Source: Dipteris shenzhenensis (taxonomy: Eukaryota; Polypodiophyta; Polypodiopsida; Gleicheniales). Taken from it: a stretch of 64,000 nucleotides of DNA. A program made the position numbers and the translations under genes. Where the stretch lies: assembly GCA_047967505.1 (NCBI GenBank), contig CM106541.1. One strand, 5' to 3'. The notes under the pieces are model-generated. The model was not told the DNA's origin and made no database searches. It worked only from the letters and a program-made list of their open reading frames with translations. Positions 55,061 through 64,000 of this stretch are shown here, in pieces (position 1 is the stretch's first letter; every line of letters begins with the position of its first letter).

Positions 55061-58000
55061 GCCGTGCACGTTCATGACGATTGATTGGATCGCAAAGCAA
55101 GGTGCCACGGGTGGTAAAACTCACATGCCTTTAAAGTTGAGCGAGATGGTAAGCTTGTCCTTTCCCCAGAGTATACAGTTATGGTCAAGTCGAAAAATAT
55201 TTGAATTGCCCCTTTGTCCTGTAGGTGCTTTGCAAGCAACGCAGTATTCAAGTGGGCACGCATTATAGTTGAGTCGCTTCTTGTCTTGAAGGTTGCTTCG
55301 GCTAGCAACACATCGTACACTCTACACCCTTTTTTTTTGTTAGAATTCTTTCAACGGATGCAACACACCTTGTGGAAATATCTCTGAAATGCTGACTTCG
55401 CTAGCAACGCATCGTACAGCCTTGATTCTCTCGCTGTAAGGTATTTCTGTAAATACTTTTTGTAGGTGATTGCTAGAAACACTGTACACAGATAAAAATA
55501 ATATTTCTGAATAGCTTCAGATCTTACACTCTATCCCTTCGATATTGCAGACATGATAGTTAGGAAATCTGTTCCTTGTCATTGCAGTCTTTTTGCCTTT
55601 AGCATTATGATTATATAGCTTTTCTTGGAATCCGGAGTAGCAGGAGAATTAGCATGAATTAGTGAAAAATTTACTAGCATGACAATTTGAAATGGACAAA
55701 TGTTTCCCCCATCCTACTTAGGCCTATCCAAAGAGGATGCATGGCATCATTCTAAGAGGTCAAGGTTAGGGATGGAAGAACATGTGATTTCTACATTATG
55801 GTTTAGAATGGGACTAGGATGGAATACAATTCCCATGCTAGTGGAAGTAGGATGGACATGAAAATATTAGTTCCAAGGCTATGCCGAATGAGTAAAACAT
55901 ACCATGACAAATTGAAATGGACAAATGTTCCCCCATCCGACTTTCTCGTATCGAAAGAGAATGTATGGCACCTATTGTGGATCAAATTGTTTTAGAATTG
56001 AAATGATATTTCCATTTTGATCACCTTCATGTTAATATTCCAAAGAAAAACAACGGATGGTGTCACATTATTTTATGCTCTCCTATTTTTAAAAACTTTT
56101 CATTCTAGTCAGGTCTATGAGGGGTAAAAAAGTGCCTAGCACCACTCTATTCTCCTTCTAGATCAACATCTTTTGAATGGGACTAAGAGTAGTTCATGCT
56201 TGTTTCATCAAATGTCCCTTCATGTGACCTTTAGAATGGAATTTGCAAGCATAGCCAAAGGATTATTTTGTAAACTTGCCTTTCCTTTTTCCCACCCTGG
56301 GCTTAGACTTTAGACCCTCAAGTTCATAATAAATTCCACCTTTTACGTATTAGAGAAAATGAAAATGTGCTATGTTCAATGTATTGTCCCATGTTCATTT
56401 TTGTTTAATGCTAGGACATGGAGGGAATGAACTAGAAAGGACATTGGATTTTAGTCCTAAACAGAGACCAAAATGCCTTTTTAGGTCATTGCATGATTGG
56501 ATAAAGGACAAGAATGAAAAACTATGTGCTTATGACAGTAAAATCAGCAACAAAATTGTGTTTTCTTTTCCATCATAAACCTAACCTCCAAGTTTAGAAT
56601 AGGATATACATGTCGGAACTAGAGAATGCCGTGTGTTCTTTTTTTTCTCCATTGTTAGGATAGAAGTAAGATAAACATGATATTTGAATCCCTTTATGAC
56701 AATGGGATATATTTTTTCAATTCCCATTGAAATTAAATAGCATTACCCAAAGGACTTCGACCTACATTATATTGGTGGGTCATGTTATGAAAAGGAATTA
56801 ATGATTCAGAATCTTGGCACATACATATATGTGATAGATGTAAGGTAAGATCCTAAATAGGCATCTACAATTTCCCTTTGTGACATCATCCACTATCACA
56901 AAGGGGATCTAGTTATTTCTCTCAACAATGTTACTTTCACCTAGGATCTTTGCTTATGATTAGAAATGGACTAGAAATGGGTGTATTTAGAGGGAGTGGA
57001 ATACCATCTCCAATATCCCATCCTTCCATCTACTTGCTTAGAAGAGAAATACAACGTAAAATTTAGCTGCTGGGAGAGAAAAACCAAACATGTGGCATTC
57101 TTTCATTAGACTCTGTAATCTTTAAAAATATGGATTCCGTTCTTTTCCTATGTATATCCCTCCATTTAAATATAGGTGTGATAGTGGCAGTTGTTTGACA
57201 TAGGGTCACGCTCATGAATTTGAGCTCAGTGATGGAATAGTAGCAAGACTACACGTCTTACCACATGGGCAAGATATAGGATGGTATTAGCGTAGGAATC
57301 CAATTGCCACATTCCAATCCCATTCTATACCCATTAGAATGGCATAGGATTCATGTGGAATTAGGAAAGGATTCCCTTTGATATTTCCATCATGAACTCT
57401 AACATGAAGATCCTCAATTGTGTAATGGAATTTCCACTTTCTAGGAATTGGTACCAAGTCAATTTTCATTCTTAAATATAATATTTCTCTCTAGTTTTCA
57501 ATGGAAAAATATGCATAGGATGGAAAAGAATAGAATCCCCTATGTTAAGGATTAGAGAGAATGGCAGAATGCCACATGTTGAGGTTTGGTCTCCCACCAC
57601 CTAAATTTAAAGTTCTTTTTCTCTTTAAAGTAAATACATGTATGATGGAGATAGTATACCACTCCCTCGAAATACACCCATTTCCACTCCATTTTTAATT
57701 TCTTTTGGGGGGGGAGAGAGAGAGAGAGGCTCAAAGCCATTTAGGGTAGGTTGCTTTCCAATAAACGAAACATCCACTCAAAATAGGTAGTGTTAAGAGG
57801 TTACAAGTCATGATTCCTGTTACAAGTCATATTTGATAAAGGCCATGTATCATGTTACATTTGGGCCTTAATACTAAGTGTGCTCATGAATTAGGCAACA
57901 ATACTACATGTCTTAGCACATGGGCAAAATATAAGATGGGCTATACCCATTGATTAGCATAGAATTCATGTGAAATTGGGAAACCAATTCCCTTTATCAA

Positions 58001-59146
58001 TGCTAGCATATAGACGCTTAGGTTTGCAATGGAATCCACCTTCTAAGAGCTAGAGAAAATGGAAAAAAACCACCAAGTCCAGTTTTACCCTCAAACATAA
58101 CATTTCTCTCTACATGCCTTTGGTTTGATGAACATCGAGGGGAGATCCACAAACTTGATGTGTGCATTGACAAGCTAATCGGTGTGTCGTATCTCTTGCC
58201 TCAGGACTTGGCTACATTGTCCTCTTAGGGCTTGTTGGTTTGTGCTATTCGACTAGGAAAAATCAATGACCACACTCTAGGTGGGGTTTTGATGAGTGCC
58301 TTGTTCTCATCTAGGTGCCTTGAGCAACTAGTCTTTGTCTCATACAACCTCATGAATGAAAGTCACCAAACGTCTCTAATCCGCATGAGAAAGAGGCTAG
58401 AGAAGGGTCCAAATTTATCCCTAAAAGACAATGGTGATGACCTCAGATCTCATAGTGCACAAGGCATGTGAAAGCAAAGTGCTCAATCTCCTATGGATCA
58501 CAAAGATTCCAAATATGGACCTCTCTAGGCATGTCCATGCCCTCAAGCCGTCTAGTCTAAATGCGTAGTCAGTGTGAGGAAACATGGAACTATCCAATCA
58601 AAATTGTCAAAGCTTGGGGGAGATGGATCCATGCGTAGCTTGGTGGATCTATGAAACCCTTCTTTGACAAGAAGCTTGCTAGGAGCTAACAAGGTCTTGA
58701 ACATGTGTAGTTGCATGAGAGAATTATTATATTTGAGAGTACATTGAAGCAGAGACAGTGAGTCAGAAATCCAACGAAATGATCCAAAATCAAGAATGAA
58801 GGAGTTTTCAAACTCCCAAAGTGAAATGGACACCAAAAGCAGGCAATGGTTGCCTCTGCAAGTTATTTCGGACTCTCAGTCGTCAAAAGGAACAGGGGAA
58901 TCATCAACAAATGTCTTTTTGCTCCAAAACCACCTACATGCTTGCAAAAAACCACTTTGAGAAACCAAAATGACTTTTCCAAAGGTTCCTTCTAGGTCTG
59001 TGCACACTAGGATGTAGGTAAAGTCACCCACTGAGCTTCTCCTTCCTCCCACAGTGATGTACTGAGATGTAGCAACAAACTTTGGTCTCCAGGCACCCAC
59101 ACAAGCTCAGCTAAACTGCCCATAAGCATCAAATACACCACTCAGG
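55061..59146. other. no recognisable gene
   Basis: About 4 kb of AT-rich DNA. Phrases such as CAAATTGAAATGGACAAATG (55690, 55910) and CATGGGCAA(G/A)ATATA(G/A)GATGG (57265, 57920) recur, pointing to old duplications. A G8-(GA)n tract lies at 57707-57728. Open frames at 58232-58471 (plus) and 58552-59100 (minus) lack motifs; the latter could be leader sequence of the element whose primer-binding site follows. Confidence 0.4.
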
Positions 59147-59472
59147 CTCTGATACCACATGAGAGTGCTCTCAACCGAAGCGGAATGGAAGAGCTGAGAG
59201 AGAGGAAGAGCCAGAAGAGAGCCACACAAGTTTTGGTGGGTGCAGAGCACCCTAATCTTCTATCATGTGCCTTAACATTGGGTTCCATTGCATCTGCAAG
59301 GGTATATGATCGGATTAGAATATGGAAATTGCATCCCCAAGCTAATCACATCTTATGTTATGTCGGTGTGCTAAGATCTATAGTCTTGTTGCTAGTTTCA
59401 TCAATGAATTCAAATTCATGAGGACACATCAAGGCACAAATGTAACAAGATACACATTGTTATTCTCAAACA
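59147..59472 (-). repeat. possible minus-strand LTR with primer-binding site
   Basis: CTCTGATACCA (59147-59157), the complement of TGGTATCAGAG, is followed two bases later by TGAGAGTGCTCTCAA. A plausible outer end is TCAAACA at 59472. No gag or pol is recognisable on the internal side, so this is weak. Confidence 0.3.
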
Positions 59473-61589
59473 AGACTAGTAAACTCTAGACTCCCTTCTC
59501 AATAGTGATATTAATTTCACTTTCAAATCATATTTTAAGAAATATTTGGGGGCATCATGCATCATCAACTCTTTTGCTTGTTTATTTATTTAATTTGTGT
59601 GGATGTTTTTTTTACTTGGGAAAGTAATCTACCCTGATGGATTTTCCTTGTTCCCCCCTCCTCCCTTGGTCCTTGGTAACACATGTTCACTTGTAATTAA
59701 CAAGTCCTCTCCACTTCTCAATGTGATTGAGAATCAATAAACCTCCCCACTTTGGCTCTATCTTATAAGCATGGCTCATGTACTCATGTTTCAAGTGACA
59801 TCTACTATAGATAAGGTTGGAAGTCATTTAAGATTAAGACAGTGATGGCCTTTGTTAGTTTCAAAATTCTCAGTATCCTTCAATGTAAAACACTTGACAA
59901 TTACTAGCAACAATTAAACCCATGACCCACACATAACCTTCACACCAATCATCTCCTTATACATACTCAGGTTTAAATATCTTTATCATATTTTAGAACT
60001 TTATCCAATGAAAAATTGCATAACCTAAAACATGCTCCCCGTGTACTTGTAGTCACATTCACACCACCTCCTCCTCTTCTTCTTGCTTTTAAGGACCTAT
60101 AGATTGAAATAAAATAAGTAAAACCTTGTCTAAACTTCAAACCGTCCTAGGAGTTGTGCAAAGACATAGATCCTTACATGTCAAAAATCATATAATTGTG
60201 TGGAAGTGCTTGTTGGTAGTCTAATGGTAAGCACATAGTAAATTTTAGGATAAGGATTTAAAAAATGAAGAAAGGTCGACTTGAGAAAGAACAAGCCTAC
60301 ATCTCCTTTACATCTTCACATTATTGATATATTATTGTCTGTATGTTTACAATTTGCATGCAATGGCAAGTGGAAGGTAAGTGAAAAGGCTCAATACGTG
60401 TCAAAACCTTTATCCCTTTTCCATCACACTTCAATTCATTTGAATAAAAAGTAATTCTTATAGGTCCCAATAGCCAACTTGTTTCAGACGGGGTCATGAA
60501 CCTTCAACCTTTGAAGAAGTAATGAAATCCATATGGGATCCAAGGTATGGCAACCCTTTTCACTCAACCCTAGCAAAATTTGATGCAACTTGTCACTTAG
60601 AAATTTTCAACCAAGTTGGCTTTGACCTTTTTGCAAATAGATCCAACATGCAAATTCTTGTGAAAACTATAAGCAACACAAGAAATTAATAACTTTGTGT
60701 AACACTTTGCCTGATGTGCACACTATCGTGAATACTTCAACTCAAGCTCCTTGAGTTTCAACATTTTCATCTTCTATCCTATCACACCATCTTAGTTCAC
60801 ATAATCTTCATCTTGCACTCTTTATCTAACAATAGCTACTAATATGCCATAGAAACCTAGATTAGTGCTAAATTGCATTATCTTCATTGTGTTTACCAAT
60901 TCAAATGATAAGCTTGATAGAAGGATGTTGTTTCTAGTCTCATGATGAGATCAAATGTTGTCTAGGGATTTCATTATAAACCTCATTTTATTCAAATGGG
61001 TAGAATGAGTATCCTCCTCAAATTCTTAAGGCGGGTACTTCATGCAGAAAAGCATACCTAAGCACCTTGAAAGCATTGCTTATTCAATTAACAGGACAAG
61101 CATACATGCCCCCTAGACCTTTATGAAGGAATCCTAAGCACTCTTCATTCTAAAGGCACTCCTTGACCTTTTTAGTGTTTAAAATTACTATAATTTTGTA
61201 GACAAGTTTTTAATTGACTGCAGCACTGTACGAGATGCCTATCTGCCTGTTTGCTATTGTGTGGTAGCCCATGGAGGTGTTGAGGAACCATCTCAACATC
61301 ATATGTCCGATATTGTGAATAGCACTAACACATAGAGTGCTATAAAGGAAAGGGGTTAGAAACGCTAATGGGGTTTGTATGAATTCAACATTCTCAAATA
61401 AATCTAGTGTACGGCTAGTCACTCATGTTGCTCACAAAATTATTTCCATTGATGAAATCTTTGTAAGATTTTGTCTAGAGCCTTATCTTAAAAGTGGCTT
61501 GCTAGTAGACACACTGCAAAAATTTTGATCAAAATTAAGAATTTTTAATAATATGGAGTTTGACAAACATAAGTGGCACCCTTATCTAT
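59473..61589. other. no recognisable gene
   Basis: AT-rich sequence with short accidental frames only. Nothing structured stands out. Confidence 0.4.
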
Positions 61590-61815
61590 AGGGCCATGTC
61601 ATTAGGAGGCCCTAGCATGCCACATCATCAACATGTGGTAGTCTTATCTACCACATCAGTTGGACTGACACATCATCACATGGGTCCACTAGCCATGTCA
61701 GCAAATGCCACATCAGTAGAGTTTCCTACTTGCCGTCATCAGCCACATCATCCTAGCCACATCAAAAAGACAGCTCACCCTGCCACCTCATCAGTGCCAT
61801 GTGGCATGTAGTTCC
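61590..61815. repeat. cluster of GCCACATCA motifs
   Basis: GCCACATCA, CCACATCA or near variants occur about ten times, mixed with CATGTGG. The frame at 61560-61811 reads through them and is rich in His, Pro and Ser for that reason. Confidence 0.6.
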
Positions 61816-62694
61816 TTGGTATGCACACTACCCCTTGTTAAGAACTGCATGTGAACCAAGCTGCCACATCACACAGTGCCTCACAGGCATAGCCCTTCAC
61901 AAGCACACTTTTGCATGTGACCCCAAAGTGCCACATCATCATTTGCACCCTTTTTGCCCCTCCACCTAGATCAAGCCGTATCTCTGGATTCAGGAAGAAT
62001 TTGAGGGCGCTCCAAAAAGAAAAAACACTCAATTTTTTGCTCTGCATGCTTGTTACATTGCGCACACATTTTGGTACAAGTATCACATAATTTTGAGCCT
62101 CTACGACAAATCTACTTCTTGCATGCACACAAGCCTCTACATCGACATATCTAACCCAACACCTAAAACGAGTAAAGAAAAGAAATTATTGCTACTTTTG
62201 CATCACTGGATGGTTGGTCTAGATCTAGATCAAAGTAGCATAGTTCATACTTAGAGGAGAGAACTCCAAAGTAGCCCATCGAAGCCATGCCCAAAAATTC
62301 CCAAATAGTTCCTAGTCCCTATGCTCACATGCGGTTTAACATCATTACATTTCTTGAAACCCGACCACCATCAGTTCAGTCAGCACACTTCATAGTTTTT
62401 TTAGAGGAATTGACCGATTGATGAGCGGGAAGATTGCACATCGTTTGATTTTACACTCACATGCCACCATTGTAAAGCCTATTGGCTATTTTCTGGCACT
62501 GTGCACTTTATTCAAGCCTTGTAAAGCCTCTTGACTATTCCCGGCATCATTTTCTACAAGCCTTGTAACATATTGGATATATATTGTAGTTTTATCTTCA
62601 CGGATAGTTTAGATTACATTTGATACAAACAGTGTATTGTAGTTGATTTAGACATTGATTTTTACAGACACTTTAAGTACATTTTCCTTGCTCC
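61816..62694. other. no gene; probable leader of the following copia element
   Basis: CCTTGTAAAGCCT and related phrases recur at 62465-62570. The stretch ends in the copia gag start codons, so part of it is presumably LTR or leader, but I cannot place LTR ends. Confidence 0.4.
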
Positions 62695-64000
62695 ATGTCT
62701 ACAACTAGCAACCTCAATTTGGAGGCATCTGCTAAGCTATACATTCCAACTATGGCAAAGGGAAATACCAAATGAAGACCATTCTTATACTTCAAGACAA
62801 ATGGGAGTATGTCGATGGGTGTACACCTAGACCCATCAACACTTTGAGTACATTTTTATTGGTCCATGTCTACAACTAGCAACCTCAATTTGAAGGCATC
62901 TGCTAAGTTTGACAATTCCAACTATGGCAAATGGAAATACCGAATGAAGACAATTCTTATCCTTCAAGACAAATGGGAGTATGTCAATGGGTCTACACCT
63001 AGACCATCAGACGCTCCAGCATCCACTCCCACCATTATCGTAGCACAAGCAGCGGGATCTATACCTGCATCAACATTGTTCGCACTTGAAGTAGATCCTG
63101 CCATTTCCCAAGCATAGGAAAAATGGGACAAGAAAGACAAATATGCATATCATTTGATCAAGCATAATGTGTAAGATGTCATGCTAGGATAGCTCAACAT
63201 CATGAAGACATCAAAAGAAGCATGGGATATGTTCACGGCTCTTTACAAGTCTAAGAACACATCCATGATTCTCATACTAAGAAACCAAATCAACCAAAGT
63301 TTTTGTCGCAATAGCAATGAAACCGTTCATGCTTACATACTCAGAATCAAGGATTACAACAACAATCAACTTGCATCATTAGTAGGAGAGACCATGAGTC
63401 CCATAGAAATGGTTCAAGTCATCTTGAATGGAGAGGGATACAAGAATCTAGTTCAGAGTATTGCCATTCAATGGTGAATTTTAACACTAGAAGAGTTATA
63501 GTCAGTGTTACTTGGTGAAGAACTCAGGACTCAGGCCATTCATGCATGCAAAGGTCATTCCAATGATCAAGCATTCATAACTTCAGATGAAAGAAGAGGC
63601 AAAGGTAGAGGCAGAGGTAGAGCATTTCAACAAAGTGGTCATCATAAACAACAAAGTCATAAGCAAAGTTAGCATCAACATATCAGCATCCATAGAAGCA
63701 GCAATATCAGCATCTGAGAGGAAATCATTCCAATAGAAGAAGATTCCAAGGATGAGGGAATGCATCCACCAATGTGTCAAACATTCAAAGCAACTACTGT
63801 GATAAGTTTGGACACTATGAATGAGATTGCTGTAAGAAGTAGTCATATCAAGGAGGTCAATGTAGCAGCAATCAAGGGAATTTTTACGGAAGAGAAAATC
63901 ATCGCACTAGACATTCAAGTCATAGTAATTATGCTAATGAACCTCAGGATATGTTTCTTGCAAGTGAGGATATGCATAATACTAAAATAGTATACCTTGA
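62695..64000 (+). pseudogene. copia gag with duplicated start, continuing past the window
   Basis: A 170-bp tandem duplication puts two starts at 62695 and 62865, both opening MSTTSNLNL. The second copy continues SAKFDNSNYGKWKYRMKTIL (gag N-terminal motif), then after stops KEAWDMFTALYKSKNTSM, HAYILRIKDYNN, MVQVILNGEGYKN and an RG-rich GKGRGRGRAF. The zinc knuckle near 63790 reads SNYCDKFGHYE-stop-DC: the first cysteine of CCHC is serine and a stop lies inside. The last codons (DMFLASEDMH) approach the protease. At least seven stops are present. Confidence 0.8.

Overview
This window looks like repeat-rich nuclear DNA of a land plant. It holds several degenerate Ty1-copia LTR retrotransposons with primer-binding sites of the tRNA-iMet type (TGGTATCAGAG), one CACTA (En/Spm-like) DNA transposon with introns, small non-autonomous elements, and many degenerate tandem repeats. 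I see no intact ordinary host gene. The lineage cannot be fixed from this sequence; a fern, lycophyte or gymnosperm with a large genome would fit, but that is only an impression.

Layout. 1-11.6 kb: non-coding DNA with tandem repeats, a decayed zinc-finger/coiled-coil gene (2.5-3.8 kb, minus), a 246-bp MITE (4654-4899) and a hairpin-forming foldback element (6332-6502). 11.6-18.6 kb: a nested pair of copia fragments on the minus strand (element A inside element C). 19.1-20.3 kb: a short two-LTR element with only a gag fragment. 20.3-27.7 kb: a copia gag remnant (G) interrupted by element D, a copia element with both LTRs and a 5-bp target-site duplication (TSD); D later underwent a 1,286-bp tandem duplication. 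28.7-29.5 kb: a decayed gene of unknown function. 33.1-37.7 kb: the complementary halves of a nested copia pair on the plus strand (E inside F). 38.7-43.0 kb: purine-rich repeats, a copia RNase H remnant split by a second MITE copy, and an array of about ten 18-bp palindromes.

43.28-50.47 kb: the best preserved unit. It is a 7,189-bp CACTA element with terminal inverted repeats and a GTC target duplication. It carries two divergently transcribed genes, a TNP2-type transposase (minus) and a Transposase_24/TNPA-like protein (plus). Arrays of a 12-bp GCGTCTA-type repeat lie at both ends and in the shared promoter region. 50.9-54.5 kb: another copia family (LTR pieces, RT/RNase H) and a third, eroded MITE copy. 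54.7-55.1 kb: a GC-richer decayed exon of unknown identity. 55-62.6 kb: no recognisable gene. 62.7-64 kb: a degenerate copia gag running off the window end.

Functionally the window is a record of layered transposition. Copia elements inserted into one another and decayed, many of their stops being TAG where the sister copy has glutamine. MITEs and the CACTA element inserted into this background. The CACTA element is the only unit whose genes still read through conventional splice sites with few lesions.
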